Source: Ferruginibacter sp. (GTDB lineage Bacteria; Bacteroidota; Bacteroidia; Chitinophagales; Chitinophagaceae). Taken from it: a stretch of DNA of 64,000 nt. Below, in pieces: positions 8,765 through 17,921 of the stretch. Made by a program: the position numbers and the translations under genes. The notes under the pieces were generated by a model. It saw only the letters and a list, made by a program, of their open reading frames with translations. It did no database searches and was not told the DNA's origin. The first letter of the stretch is position 1. Each line of letters starts with the position of its first letter. The stretch covers positions 1,414,647 to 1,478,646 of the forward strand of contig JABFRP010000002.1 of NCBI GenBank assembly GCA_013141115.1, written 5' to 3'.

Positions 8765-10545
8765 TGAAATTAACACACGAACAAGAAGACATTATAAATT
8801 CTGCCGGCAATATTAAAATAAATGCCGTTGCAGGTTCTGGCAAAACCACAACCATTATTGAGTATGCCAAGGCCAGGCCAGTAACTGCTAAAATTTTATA
8901 CCTGGCTTTTAATAAATCGGTAAAGCTTGATGCAATAAAAAAGTTTACCGCAAAGGGTTTACAGAATGTTACTGTAGAAACAGCGCATTCGCTGGCCTAT
9001 AAAAATATTGTTTTCCGGCATCAATATAAAGTACGGGTGCAGGGTTATAAAACTCATGAAATTGCGGAACTGCTGGGTCTGCGGGGCAATGGTGAAAAAC
9101 ATCATGAGTATGTAATTGCCAACCATATCAATAAATTTATTGTGTTGTTTTGCAACAGTGATAAAACAAAAGTACAAGAAGTAAATTATTTAGAAACTAT
9201 CAGCGACGCTAAAGCCAAAACATTTGTAAAAACTTTTTATCATTTTATAGAAACACAAACCCGGCAATTGCTGGCCAAAATGGATAAAGGCGAAATAGAA
9301 ATTACGCATGATTTTTACCTCAAAAAATTTCAACTGCAAAACCCTGTTTTAGCTTTTGATTATATTTTGTTTGATGAAGGACAGGATGCTTCACCGGCAA
9401 TGCTGGATATTTTTTTAAAACAACCTGCAATAAAAGTAATTGTAGGTGATACGCACCAGCAAATTTATAGCTGGCGCTATGCGGTAAACTCTTTAGAAAA
9501 AACCAGTTTTACTACTTTTAATTTGAGTCATAGCTTTAGGTTTGGAGCTAATATTGCTAACCTGGCCACACAGGTTTTATTTTGGAAAGATGCTATTAGC
9601 GAAACAAAGCCCGTAACTATAAAAGGGCTGGGCACCAATACCGATACCAAAACAAAAGCCGTAATTGGCCGAACCAATTTGGGTTTGTTGTTAAAAGCCA
9701 TTGAATACGTAACAGAGAAAAAAAATATTCAGAAAATTTATTTCGAAGGCAATATTAATTCTTACACTTATGCAGATGAAGGTGCTTCTTTATATGATGT
9801 TTTAAATTTGCAGAATAATAAAAACTCTTTAATAAAAGATGCGTTAATAAAATCCATGGGATCTATAAAAGATTTAGAAGAGTACATTGAAAAAACGGAA
9901 GATGCCCAATTGAGTATGATGCTGGAGATTGTGAAAAAATACGGTAATGATATTTACAACATTATTAAAACAATCAAGCAAAAGCATGTTGAAAATGATG
10001 ATAAGGAAAAAGCAGAACTTGTTTTTTCTACAGTGCATCGTTGCAAGGGAATGGAATATGATTCGGTGCATTTGGTAAAAGATTTTATTACCGAAGATAA
10101 AGTACAGCGGCAGGCACATGAATTGGAAAATGATGAAAAGAAGATCAATAAACTAAATGAAGAAATAAATTTATTGTATGTGGCTATTACCCGAACCAAA
10201 AACACGCTGCATATTCCCGAAGAATTATTGCCCGCCGATTTTCCTAAACTGGCGCAAATACACATTATTAAAAAGGAGGAGCCTAAAGAAATAAAAGCTG
10301 CCGTACTTGAAACACCTAAATCAAAATATGGCCATTCAAAATATACCGGCAGTTCCGGCAAAACTTTTTCTGTAGAATTGGTACGAACAAAACATGGTGA
10401 GGCTGTTAAACCCTGGACTCAGGATGAGGATGAAAAATTAACAGAGATGTTCAATAACAATACTTCCGATTCGGAAATTATAAAACATTTTGGTAAAAAT
10501 GCGGGAGCTATCCGGGCAAGATTGAGGAAGCTGGGATTGAAATAA
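8764..10545 (+). CDS. UvrD/Rep-family (superfamily 1A) DNA helicase
   Basis: A 593-residue SF1A helicase. Walker A NAVAGSGKTTTIIEY is at ~19-33, Walker B FDEGQDASPAML near 205, DTHQQIYSWRYAV near 235, STVHRCKGMEYDSVHLVKD near 421 and LLYVAITRTKNTLH near 470. The core is shorter than UvrD or PcrA, which usually exceed 650 residues. The last ~50 residues (KPWTQDEDEKLTEMFNNN, then GAIRARLRKLGL) form a Myb/SANT-like or HTH tail seen in some helicases of this type. The start ATG overlaps the TGA of the upstream PIF1-like gene, so the two are translationally coupled and probably act in the same DNA-repair or replication-restart step. Confidence 0.88.
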   Translation: MKLTHEQEDIINSAGNIKINAVAGSGKTTTIIEYAKARPVTAKILYLAFNKSVKLDAIKKFTAKGLQNVTVETAHSLAYKNIVFRHQYKVRVQGYKTHEIAELLGLRGNGEKHHEYVIANHINKFIVLFCNSDKTKVQEVNYLETISDAKAKTFVKTFYHFIETQTRQLLAKMDKGEIEITHDFYLKKFQLQNPVLAFDYILFDEGQDASPAMLDIFLKQPAIKVIVGDTHQQIYSWRYAVNSLEKTSFTTFNLSHSFRFGANIANLATQVLFWKDAISETKPVTIKGLGTNTDTKTKAVIGRTNLGLLLKAIEYVTEKKNIQKIYFEGNINSYTYADEGASLYDVLNLQNNKNSLIKDALIKSMGSIKDLEEYIEKTEDAQLSMMLEIVKKYGNDIYNIIKTIKQKHVENDDKEKAELVFSTVHRCKGMEYDSVHLVKDFITEDKVQRQAHELENDEKKINKLNEEINLLYVAITRTKNTLHIPEELLPADFPKLAQIHIIKKEEPKEIKAAVLETPKSKYGHSKYTGSSGKTFSVELVRTKHGEAVKPWTQDEDEKLTEMFNNNTSDSEIIKHFGKNAGAIRARLRKLGLK

Positions 10546-10563
10546 ATCTGCCATAGATTACAG

Positions 10564-10651
10564 AGATTTTCACAAATTTTTTATAAATAAAAAAGTAGCC
10601 AATATTATTAGCTACCTTGAAATGCGTTTTTGGATTTATCCGTGAAAATCT
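10564..10651. repeat. Convergent-gene hairpin (10-bp arms) with inner short stem
   Basis: AGATTTTCAC at 10564-10573 is the exact reverse complement of 10642-10651. Inside it GTAGC (10595-10599) can pair with GCTAC (10611-10615). It fills the gap between the plus-strand helicase operon and the minus-strand cupin gene, overlapping the start of the gap next to the cupin stop. It could act as a terminator or be a degenerate intergenic palindrome. Confidence 0.45.
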
Positions 10652-10662
10652 TTGGCCAACCC

Positions 10663-11178
10663 TTATCTTCCAAAATCATCCTGTACTCTTACAATATCAT
10701 CTTCATCACTTGGGTTGCTGGCATCGGTATGGCGCCAGATCTCCGCAATAATGCCCCAGCCTTCTGTGCCTAATAAACGATGGCGCTCTCCTTGTTTTAA
10801 TTTTATGATATCACCAATTTTTAGATCTTTGGTTTCTTTTTCTTCGTCGGTATCGCTGGTTACAACACCTGCTGTACCACCAATGAGTTTCCAAATTTCG
10901 GCACGGCGGTGGTGGTACTGCCAGCTTAATCTTTTATTTGGTGCTACCACTAAAATTTTAGGGCTTAGTTTACCGCTAATATTTAATTCTTCTTTTGTAA
11001 GATGTGGAAAATATAACTGTATAAACTTTTCTGCTTCGCTTTCCTCAATTACAAAAAAGCCACCCCATGGCCTGGTACTATCTTGTTTATGAATTTTTAA
11101 ATGTTGGTGTTGCAGGTACTCAGCAACATGTTCAAATATTAATTCTTTGGGAGTGTCGTTGTGGAAATTTAAATGCAT
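10663..11178 (-). CDS. Cupin protein, mannose-6-phosphate isomerase type II-like
   Basis: A 171-residue single-domain cupin. LVVAPNKRLSWQYHHRRAEIW and IIKLKQGERHRLLGTEGWG correspond to the two cupin motifs with metal-binding histidines (HH...E and H). RPWGGFFVIEE near residue 38 is the typical opening of the C-terminal cupin of mannose-6-phosphate isomerase/GDP-mannose pyrophosphorylase (ManC/PMI type II) proteins. It may isomerise sugar phosphates for surface glycan synthesis, but no nucleotidyltransferase domain is attached and substrate cannot be told. It is convergent with the helicase operon. Family confident; specificity inferred. Confidence 0.8.
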   Translation of the reverse strand: MHLNFHNDTPKELIFEHVAEYLQHQHLKIHKQDSTRPWGGFFVIEESEAEKFIQLYFPHLTKEELNISGKLSPKILVVAPNKRLSWQYHHRRAEIWKLIGGTAGVVTSDTDEEKETKDLKIGDIIKLKQGERHRLLGTEGWGIIAEIWRHTDASNPSDEDDIVRVQDDFGR

Positions 11179-11292
11179 TATAAACTTTTTTGTTGTAAAC
11201 GTATTATTTTTAAAAATATTGAATAGAAGTAAAAAATTATCCGGTTGAAGAAAAACAAGTTTTTTTGATCTTCATAGTCTGCACACCAAAAC

Positions 11293-13161
11293 CTAACGCC
11301 CCATAAATACCATCAATATCTGCACATCACTAGGGTTTACGCCACTAATTCGGGAGGCTTGTCCTAAGGTTCTTGGTCGTATTTTTTTAAACTTCTGTTT
11401 AGCTTCTGTGCCCAATGAAACCAGCTTTTCGTAATCAAAACTATCTGGTATAACGAGGTCTTCCAACTGGCTCATTTTTGCTACCAGTTCTTTTTCCTTT
11501 TCTATATAAGTATCATATTTCAATTGTATTTCTACCTGTTCCAAACTGTCTTTGCTAAAACCTTCCAAAGCTTTTTTTAAAGAAAGTATTTGACTCATCA
11601 TGTTTCCCAACCCAATATTTGGCCTCAACAAAATTTGTGCAACTTTTTGTCTTGCTACTAACGTTGATGATTGTACGCTTTCTAAAAATGGATTGATTTC
11701 TTCCGGCTCCAGGCTAATGGAACTAAGTACTTCCTTCAGTTTTTCCACAGCTTCTCTTTTTACTTTTACCAATTCCATTCTTTCTTGCGAAGCCAATCCT
11801 AATCGGTAACTTTTTTCAGTCAATCGCAGGTCTGCATTATCCTGGCGCAACAAAGTGCGAAACTCTGCCCGGCTGGTAAACATGCGGTAAGGCTCATCTG
11901 TTCCTTTGTTAATCAGGTCATCTATCAACACACCTATATAAGCTTCACTTCTTTTCAAAACAACCGGTTCCTGCTCTTTTGCTTTTTGATGGGCATTTAT
12001 TCCGGCCATTAAACCCTGGCAAGCAGCTTCTTCGTAACCAGTAGTTCCGTTTATCTGGCCAGCAAAAAACAAGTTTTCTATCAGCTTGGTTTCAAGACTA
12101 AACTTAAGTTGTGTTGGTGGAAAAAAATCGTATTCAATAGCATAACCGGGCCTGAACATTCTGCAGTTTTCGAAACCAGCAACCGACCTAAGTGCTTTAA
12201 GCTGAACCTCTTCTGGTAAAGAAGAAGAAAAGCCATTCACGTAGATCTCTACAGTATTAAATCCTTCCGGCTCCACAAACAACTGGTGTCTATCTCTTTC
12301 GGCAAAGCGATTGATCTTATCTTCTATACTGGGACAATACCTTGGGCCTGTGCCCTGTATCCTTCCCTGGAACATCGGACTTTTTTCAAAACCTGTTTTT
12401 AAAATGTCGTGTACTTCGGGACTTGTATAAGTAATCCAGCAACTGCGTTGCTCTGCTACGGTTATTTTCTTGGTAGAGAGATAACTAAAACCCACCATTT
12501 CCTCATCTCCTTTCTGCTCTTCCATTTTGGAGTAATCCAAACTGCGGCCGTCAATCCTTGGTGGTGTTCCGGTTTTTAAGCGGTCGCTTTCAAAACCCAG
12601 TGATACTAATTGTTCAGTAATACCGGTAGCTGCTTTTTCTGCCATGCGGCCTCCGCCTAACCTCTTTTCTCCTATATGTATAACACCATTTAAAAAAGTA
12701 CCGTTGGTTAAAACCACAGATTTACTCTTGATTTCGTGCCCCAAACCTGTTGAAACGCCGTAAACACGGCCATTTTTTACTAAAAGGCCTTGTACCATAT
12801 CCTGGTAAAAGTCAACATTAGGTGTTTGCTCCAGCATTTCCCGCCATTTGGCAGCAAATAACATACGGTCGCTTTGTGCCCTTGGGCTCCACATTGCCGG
12901 ACCTTTACTACGGTTCAACATTCTAAATTGTATCATGCTTTCATCCGTAACAATACCGCTGTATCCACCCATAGCATCAATCTCTCTTACAATTTGGCCT
13001 TTGGCAATGCCACCCATTGCCGGATTACAACTCATTTGGGCAATGGTTTGCATATTCATGGTAATCAACAGCACTTTACTGCCCATATTGGCGGCGGCGG
13101 CGGCGGCTTCGCAACCGGCATGTCCGGCTCCAACTATTATTACATCGTATTCTGGAAACAT
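11293..13161 (-). CDS. mnmG: tRNA uridine-5-carboxymethylaminomethyl synthesis enzyme MnmG (GidA)
   Basis: A 622-residue FAD enzyme, normal length for the family. The N-terminal Rossmann motif is DVIIVGAGHAGCEAAAAAA. Other landmarks are MSCNPAMGGIAKGQIVREID, GTFLNGVIHIGEKRLGGGR, LKTGTPPRIDG, GTGPRYCPSIEDK and, near the C-terminus, LGQASRISGVNPSDV. With MnmE, the protein installs the carboxymethylaminomethyl group on the wobble uridine of certain tRNAs. In many bacteria mnmG lies near the chromosome origin and parAB. A parS-like palindrome lies 48 bp upstream of the start, between mnmG and ybeY. A TTTA-N19-TACCTTTG promoter-like match ends just before the ATG, so the mRNA may have almost no leader. 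Confidence 0.97.
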   Translation of the reverse strand: MFPEYDVIIVGAGHAGCEAAAAAANMGSKVLLITMNMQTIAQMSCNPAMGGIAKGQIVREIDAMGGYSGIVTDESMIQFRMLNRSKGPAMWSPRAQSDRMLFAAKWREMLEQTPNVDFYQDMVQGLLVKNGRVYGVSTGLGHEIKSKSVVLTNGTFLNGVIHIGEKRLGGGRMAEKAATGITEQLVSLGFESDRLKTGTPPRIDGRSLDYSKMEEQKGDEEMVGFSYLSTKKITVAEQRSCWITYTSPEVHDILKTGFEKSPMFQGRIQGTGPRYCPSIEDKINRFAERDRHQLFVEPEGFNTVEIYVNGFSSSLPEEVQLKALRSVAGFENCRMFRPGYAIEYDFFPPTQLKFSLETKLIENLFFAGQINGTTGYEEAACQGLMAGINAHQKAKEQEPVVLKRSEAYIGVLIDDLINKGTDEPYRMFTSRAEFRTLLRQDNADLRLTEKSYRLGLASQERMELVKVKREAVEKLKEVLSSISLEPEEINPFLESVQSSTLVARQKVAQILLRPNIGLGNMMSQILSLKKALEGFSKDSLEQVEIQLKYDTYIEKEKELVAKMSQLEDLVIPDSFDYEKLVSLGTEAKQKFKKIRPRTLGQASRISGVNPSDVQILMVFMGR

Positions 13162-13165
13162 TGGG

Positions 13166-13196
13166 CAAAGGTACGAATTGCCAAACAGGTATTAAA
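13166..13196 (-). promoter_or_regulatory. Putative mnmG promoter (TTTA-N19-TACCTTTG)
   Basis: On the minus strand, TACCTTTG at 13173-13166 fits the Bacteroidota -7 box TAnnTTTG exactly. A TTTA, one base from the TTTG -33 box, lies 19 bases upstream. The -7 box ends only 4 bases before the mnmG ATG, implying a leaderless or nearly leaderless transcript. Confidence 0.5.
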
Positions 13197-13208
13197 ATCA
13201 TCAAAAAT

Positions 13209-13265
13209 GAATGTTCCACGTGAAAAAATGTTCCCCGGTGGAACATTTTTTCACGTGGAACATTC
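13209..13265. other. 26-bp perfect palindrome with two parS-like sites; may also terminate ybeY
   Basis: The arms 13209-13234 and 13240-13265 are exact reverse complements around a 5-nt loop. Each arm carries TGTTCCACGTGAAAAA (13212-13227 and, inverted, 13247-13262). This differs at one base from the parS consensus TGTTNCACGTGAAACA bound by the segregation protein ParB. The inner AAAAAATGTTCC/GGAACATTTTTT stem also looks like a bidirectional terminator. The right arm overlaps the last codons and stop of ybeY. The position next to mnmG, often origin-proximal, supports a ParB-loading role. The double role is inference. Confidence 0.6.
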
Positions 13266-13688
13266 GCTAAAATATAAATTAATAAATTTCTCCTCGGCTA
13301 ACCTCATCTCCTTGGCATGTCTAATAGACTTGTCCTTATAACCACAAAGATGTAAGGCGCCATGAAAGATCACCCGGTGTAATTCCTCTTTAATACTTAC
13401 ACCCAAGGTGTTTGCATTATCCCTCACCCTATCAATACTGATATATACTTCCCCTGTTATTTTACCAGAGTTAGTATCAGAAAGGTCGAAGGTGATAATG
13501 TCGGTATAATAGTTATGCTGCAAGTGGCTTTTATTGATCTCTAAAAGATAATCATCTGAGCAAAAGATATAGGTGAGATTATCCAATGACTTTTTCTCTT
13601 TTTTAAATATGATATGTATAAACTGCTTTAAAGCTGTACGTTTTGTGAGAGAGATATTATGCTGTAGAAAAAAGAATTGTATTGTCAT
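13251..13688 (-). CDS. ybeY: rRNA maturation RNase YbeY
   Basis: A 145-residue protein with the YbeY metal-binding region HRVIFHGALHLCGYKDKS. The third canonical histidine of H-x3-H-x5-H is replaced in the KDK form; I recall this form from Bacteroidota homologues. Preceding motifs YIFCSDDYLLEINKSHL and YTDIITFDLSD are typical. The enzyme is linked to 16S rRNA 3'-end processing and ribosome quality control. Its last five codons (SECST) and stop are encoded within the parS-like palindrome. mnmG follows in the same direction, 89 bp downstream. Confidence 0.93.
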   Translation of the reverse strand: MTIQFFFLQHNISLTKRTALKQFIHIIFKKEKKSLDNLTYIFCSDDYLLEINKSHLQHNYYTDIITFDLSDTNSGKITGEVYISIDRVRDNANTLGVSIKEELHRVIFHGALHLCGYKDKSIRHAKEMRLAEEKFINLYFSECST

Positions 13689-13708
13689 AAGTATTTTCTA
13701 AAATCGAA

Positions 13709-13739
13709 TTTATTAAACAATTACGAATGAATACTTTTG
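13709..13739 (+). promoter_or_regulatory. Putative feoA-nadD promoter (TTTA-N19-TACTTTTG)
   Basis: TACTTTTG at 13732-13739 is an exact TAnnTTTG -7 box. A TTTA at 13709-13712 lies 19 bases upstream, one base off the TTTG -33 box. The ATG of the FeoA gene follows 20 bases after the box. Confidence 0.55.
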
Positions 13740-13759
13740 CAATAAATAAAACTATATAA

Positions 13760-14005
13760 ATGGAGAGGCGCTTATCGGAGATTGCTGTTGGAAAAGCCGT
13801 AATTATTAAACACTTTGAAAACGATGATATCTTTTTAAAGCTGATGGAGATGGGTTGCGTTCCGGGGGAGAAAATTATAATAGATCAGGTAGCTCCACTG
13901 GGTGACCCTATTTCTATTCAAGTTGCAGGCTATACCCTTAGTTTAAGATTAGATGAAGCAGAAAATATCTGGGTAGAAGAAATTGTACTGGAAACAAAAG
14001 CTTAA
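13760..14005 (+). CDS. feoA: FeoA-domain protein, stand-alone
   Basis: An 81-residue SH3-like FeoA protein. It opens MERRLSEIAVGKAVIIKH, with the conserved LMEMGCVPGEKIII core and PLGDPISIQVAGYTLSLR at the end. FeoA assists the FeoB ferrous iron transporter at the inner membrane. No feoB follows; instead nadD begins 27 bp downstream in the same direction. The feoB gene may be elsewhere, or this FeoA may have another role. Family call is firm. Confidence 0.88.
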   Translation: MERRLSEIAVGKAVIIKHFENDDIFLKLMEMGCVPGEKIIIDQVAPLGDPISIQVAGYTLSLRLDEAENIWVEEIVLETKA

Positions 14006-14032
14006 CCAATAAACCTAAAGCTTTAAATTATA

Positions 14033-14602
14033 ATGACAATTGGCTTATACTTTGGTTCCTTTAACCCTGTTCATGTTGGCCATTTAATTATAGCTAACCA
14101 CATTATTTCCAATACCAAACTAGACCAGGTTTGGTTTGTAGTTTCTCCACAAAATCCTTTCAAAAATTCCAACAGTTTACTAAACGAATATCACCGGTTA
14201 CACCTGGTAAATATTGCTATTGATGGAGAAAATAAATTAAGAGCCAGTAATGTGGAGTTCAAATTACCTAAACCCTCCTACACTATTGATACTTTAACGT
14301 ACCTGCACGAAAAGCATCCTGATTATAAATTTGCTATTGTAATGGGTAGTGACGGATTTCAAAACCTGGATAAGTGGAAGAATTATCAAACGCTTATAAA
14401 AAACTATAGTTTCTATATTTATAAAAGACCAGGCTTTGAAATAACTGAATCTTTTGGCGCAAACATTACAACTTTAGACGCTCCACTCCTTGATATCTCC
14501 AGTACAAGAATTAGGCAAATGATAAAAGACAGAAAATCTATCCGCTATTTAGTTACCGATGTGGTTAAAGAAGAAATTGAGAGAAATGGATATTATAAAT
14601 AA
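14033..14602 (+). CDS. nadD: Nicotinate-nucleotide adenylyltransferase NadD
   Basis: A 189-residue nucleotidylyltransferase. The substrate-binding GLYFGSFNPVHVGHL (residues 4-18) carries the HxGH-type motif, and the C-terminal ISSTRIRQMIKD supplies the ISSTxxR motif. WFVVSPQNPFK and FAIVMGSDGFQNLDKWKNY are NadD landmarks. It adenylylates nicotinate mononucleotide in NAD synthesis. nadA, an earlier step of the same pathway, lies about 3 kb away on the other strand. It is probably co-transcribed with feoA. Confidence 0.95.
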   Translation: MTIGLYFGSFNPVHVGHLIIANHIISNTKLDQVWFVVSPQNPFKNSNSLLNEYHRLHLVNIAIDGENKLRASNVEFKLPKPSYTIDTLTYLHEKHPDYKFAIVMGSDGFQNLDKWKNYQTLIKNYSFYIYKRPGFEITESFGANITTLDAPLLDISSTRIRQMIKDRKSIRYLVTDVVKEEIERNGYYK

Positions 14603-14619
14603 TTTTTATTATTAATATA

Positions 14620-15870
14620 TTAAAGCAACAATCCTAGTCCTAAACAAAATAAAACAATAAATGGAGCAGGAATTTTTGTAAACTGGAGAATTAAAAAAGT
14701 TCCTATTATAACCGTAATATTTAAAAAACTAATAGTATCGAAAGAAATAATAGAAACATCTTTTAAAAGATATAACGTAGCAGCCCACATAATACCAACC
14801 ACAACGGCATTAATACCCTCCAAAGCTCTATAAACAACAACATATTTTTTTAAGTACTGCCAAACCGGAAAGAAAAATAATACCAGTAATGCGCTGGGCA
14901 AAAAAATGGCTACTGCCCCAATAATACAGCCTAGTAAATGCATCTGCACTCCTTCATTCTTTAGCGCTATGCCTCCTGTAAAAGCAGCTATTGAAAAAAC
15001 CGGACCAGGAATAGCCCTAACCATTCCGGCACCTGTAAGTAATTCTTCTCTTTCAATTCTTATTACGTTTTGATTATTCCTTTGCACCCGCTCAGAGTTA
15101 GGTCTTGCAACATATTGATCCAACATTAATGGAATCAATACATCACCCCCACCAAAAACAAAACTTCCAAAACGGTAAAAGTTCTCAAAAAGATTAAATG
15201 CTTTTCTATTTTCCCAGTTCTGCTTTCTTGCTGCTTCACTTAAAGCACCAGCTACTAAAAAAATTAAAACAAACACCCAAATATTTGTCCAGCGTATATG
15301 CCTTGGCTTTATCACCTCTTTTTCCGGAATACGCTTACTACTAAAATTTGTGGCTATTCCCCCGGCCACTATTAACCCAGGAAAAATCCATGGAGTTTTA
15401 AATAAAAAATAAGTGGCCAACATAGCCACCAGCATAATAATTTGTGTAATAAAATTATTAATAGAAATCTTAAAGGCCTTAAATCCGGCGTAAGCCAAAA
15501 AACCAATCGCCATTGGTTGTATGAATTGAAATACACTAGAGTTCAAATTCTTTGTTCCAATACCGGTGACTAAAAAAGATAAAGCACCCATTAAAAAGGA
15601 AGCAGGTAAAATCCAAATTATTAAAGTTAAAACAGCAAGCGGTAAACCGCCCCGTTTATATCCAATTAATGTAAGTGTTTGAGTTGATGAGGCCCCTGGT
15701 AATAACTGGCAAAATGAATTATACTCGATCAATTCTTCTTTAGTAATATCCTTTCTTCTATCCACAAAAGTTTTAAGCATCATACCCATATGACCCTGCG
15801 GACCACCAAACGCTGTAATGCTGTGCAAAAAAACTGCTTTTAAAAAAGGAATATGCCGGAGTAGTACCAA
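14620..15870 (-). CDS. chrA: ChrA-family chromate/anion transporter
   Basis: A 416-residue inner-membrane protein with two homologous CHR halves. The first carries [14 protein letters not shown] (~residue 18) and [17 protein letters not shown]. The second carries [20 protein letters not shown] (~230) and [18 protein letters not shown]. About ten hydrophobic segments are visible. CHR proteins export chromate in resistant bacteria, but many relatives have unknown anion substrates. The start appears to be TTG at 15870; the frame upstream meets a stop five codons earlier, and the first ATG lies after the conserved FGGP motif. It starts 12 bp after the oxygenase stop codon, suggesting translational coupling. 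Confidence 0.9.
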   Translation of the reverse strand: MVLLRHIPFLKAVFLHSITAFGGPQGHMGMMLKTFVDRRKDITKEELIEYNSFCQLLPGASSTQTLTLIGYKRGGLPLAVLTLIIWILPASFLMGALSFLVTGIGTKNLNSSVFQFIQPMAIGFLAYAGFKAFKISINNFITQIIMLVAMLATYFLFKTPWIFPGLIVAGGIATNFSSKRIPEKEVIKPRHIRWTNIWVFVLIFLVAGALSEAARKQNWENRKAFNLFENFYRFGSFVFGGGDVLIPLMLDQYVARPNSERVQRNNQNVIRIEREELLTGAGMVRAIPGPVFSIAAFTGGIALKNEGVQMHLLGCIIGAVAIFLPSALLVLFFFPVWQYLKKYVVVYRALEGINAVVVGIMWAATLYLLKDVSIISFDTISFLNITVIIGTFLILQFTKIPAPFIVLFCLGLGLLL

Positions 15871-15882
15871 TGTTGTAGTAAA

Positions 15883-16824
15883 TTATTTTTTCAAACCAAT
15901 TTCTCTAAGGCGTTCATCCAGGTATTCACCGGCTGTAGCATCGGCATATCCTTTTGGATGCTGCTCATCTACACAACTTTGCAAACATTGCAAACTCATG
16001 CTACTTTTTGGATGCAGGAAAAAAGGTATTGAAAAACGGGAAGTATGCCATAACTCTCTTGCGGGGTTTACCACACGATGAGTAGTACTGCGTAATTTAT
16101 TATTGGTTAGGCGCTGAAGCATATCACCAACGTTTACTACAATTTGTTCTGGCAAACTGGTTACGCCTACCCATTCATTTTGTTTGGTTAAAATTTGTAA
16201 CCCATCAGCAGACGCACCAACCAAAAGAGTAATCAAATTAATATCTTCATGTTGCTCGGCCCGTATAGCACTTTTTGGCTCGCTGGTAATTGGTGGGTAA
16301 TGTATTGAGCGTAAAATGGAATTTCCATTGTAAACATAATTATCAAAATAATACTCATCTAAACCCAGATATAAAGCTATAGCTTGCAATAATGATGTAC
16401 CCGACTTCTCAAATGCCCGATAAGCTTCTTCAAAAATTTTATTAAAAGATGCTATTTCTTTTACTTCAACATTTTCCGGATAATCTTCTTCCTTATAATT
16501 ATCCCGTGGTATTTGTCCGTATTGAAAAAATTCCTTTAAATCTGGTGCATCACTTCCCTTTGCATGTTCTTTACCAAAACTGGTATATCCCCTTTGTCCG
16601 GCCAACTCAGGTATTTCATATAATTTCTTTTGTTCCGAAGGAAGGGAAAAAAACTCCTGAACATATTTGTATAAATCAGCAATCAGTTCATAAGAAACAC
16701 CGTGATTTTTAACAGCTACAAACCCAACTTCTTCGTAAGCATTGCCTAACTGCTGTACAAAAGCCGCTTTACGAAGAGGATCTCCACTTAAAAATTCTGC
16801 CAGGTCAACTGAGGGAATTGCCAT
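15883..16824 (-). CDS. 2-oxoglutarate/Fe(II) oxygenase, isopenicillin-N-synthase-like family
   Basis: A 313-residue protein. The N-terminal DIOX_N region includes VQQLGNAYEEVGFVAVKNHG. The catalytic double-stranded beta-helix carries the iron ligands EQHEDINLITLL (HxD near residue 189) and STTHRVVNP (distal His near 248), and the 2-oxoglutarate arginine lies in the following RFSIPFF. Members oxidise diverse small molecules, and the substrate cannot be read from sequence. It is followed by the ChrA-like gene after 12 bp. A TACATTCG sequence (one base off the TAnnTTTG box) is at 16846-16853 on the minus strand, about 22 bp before the ATG. Confidence 0.9.
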   Translation of the reverse strand: MAIPSVDLAEFLSGDPLRKAAFVQQLGNAYEEVGFVAVKNHGVSYELIADLYKYVQEFFSLPSEQKKLYEIPELAGQRGYTSFGKEHAKGSDAPDLKEFFQYGQIPRDNYKEEDYPENVEVKEIASFNKIFEEAYRAFEKSGTSLLQAIALYLGLDEYYFDNYVYNGNSILRSIHYPPITSEPKSAIRAEQHEDINLITLLVGASADGLQILTKQNEWVGVTSLPEQIVVNVGDMLQRLTNNKLRSTTHRVVNPARELWHTSRFSIPFFLHPKSSMSLQCLQSCVDEQHPKGYADATAGEYLDERLREIGLKK

Positions 16825-16916
16825 ATAGTTTACTTTTATCTTTAACGAATGTAGATTTGTTTATGAAAAATTACAAAACTTATTCATTAAACGTACGAGA
16901 TAACAGCTATAATATT

Positions 16917-17921
16917 TTATAGCCCATACTTAGCACTTATCTCCAGCATTCTGTCAATTGGCTTTTTTGCAGCAAGCCGCAATGCTTCATCCATTATAAT
17001 TTCAGGTAATTCATATTTCATACATAAATACAATTTTTCCAATGTATTTAGTTTCATGTGAGGGCAATCATTACAGGCGCAACTGTTATTTGGTGGAGCT
17101 GGTATAAAAGTTTTAGCAGGGTTATTCTTTTGCATCTGATGTAAGATGCCTGTTTCGGTAACAACAATGTATTCAGTTGCATCATCCTTTTGAGTAAACT
17201 TTAATAATCCTGTAGTGCTGCCAATATAATCAGCAATTGCTAATACCGGTGCCTCACATTCAGGATGTGCAATCACTTTAGCTTTTGTATGTCGTATCTT
17301 AAGTTTAGTTATCTTTTCTAAACTAAAAATTTCATGTACCATACAGGCACCATTCCATAGTAGCATATTTCTACCCGTCTGTTTGTTAATATAAGCCCCA
17401 AGGTTACGATCTGGTGCAAAAATGATAGGTTGATCAGCCGGTAAACTTTCAATGATTTTTTGAGCGTTAGAAGAGGTACAAATAATATCACTTAAAGCCT
17501 TCATACCTGCAGAGCAATTAATGTAGGTAATTACTAAATGGTCTGGGTGCTTATCCTTAAATAATTTAAAGAGCGCCGGTGGTGCACTATCACTTAAAGA
17601 GCAACCCGCTTTTAAATCGGGCAGTAAAACTTTTTTTGAAGGATTTAAAATTTTTGCAGTTTCTGCCATAAAATGAACACCGGCAAAAACAATAATATCT
17701 GCTTCCGTTTTTTCAGCGGCTTGTGCAAGGCCCAAACTGTCCCCAATATAATCTGCCACATCCTGAATATCTGGCTCCTGGTAATAATGCGCCAGGATAA
17801 TGGCGTTCTTTTCTTTTTTTAATTTTTCAATTTCTGCAAACAAATCAATTTCCGGATCTACGGCAAGATCTAAAAAACCTGCGGCATCTAAATTATTTTT
17901 TGCGCTGTTAATATCTACCAT
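16917..17921 (-). CDS. nadA: Quinolinate synthase NadA
   Basis: A 334-residue [4Fe-4S] enzyme that condenses iminoaspartate with dihydroxyacetone phosphate in de novo NAD synthesis. Landmarks are [56 protein letters not shown] and [17 protein letters not shown]. The three cluster cysteines are expected in [15 protein letters not shown] and the CACNDCPHM stretch near the C-terminus. nadB and nadC are not in the window. The long AT-rich upstream gap separates it from the divergent ppiD-like gene. Confidence 0.96.
   Translation of the reverse strand: MVDINSAKNNLDAAGFLDLAVDPEIDLFAEIEKLKKEKNAIILAHYYQEPDIQDVADYIGDSLGLAQAAEKTEADIIVFAGVHFMAETAKILNPSKKVLLPDLKAGCSLSDSAPPALFKLFKDKHPDHLVITYINCSAGMKALSDIICTSSNAQKIIESLPADQPIIFAPDRNLGAYINKQTGRNMLLWNGACMVHEIFSLEKITKLKIRHTKAKVIAHPECEAPVLAIADYIGSTTGLLKFTQKDDATEYIVVTETGILHQMQKNNPAKTFIPAPPNNSCACNDCPHMKLNTLEKLYLCMKYELPEIIMDEALRLAAKKPIDRMLEISAKYGL

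Noticed and set aside
10652-11092. 146-residue plus-strand reading frame opposite the cupin gene
   Set aside because: It lies entirely antisense to a recognised cupin; composition is Ser/Pro/Phe-rich and shows no family motif.
12874-13341. 155-residue plus-strand reading over mnmG and the parS-like palindrome
   Set aside because: It is antisense to the conserved FAD-binding part of mnmG and has no recognisable domain.
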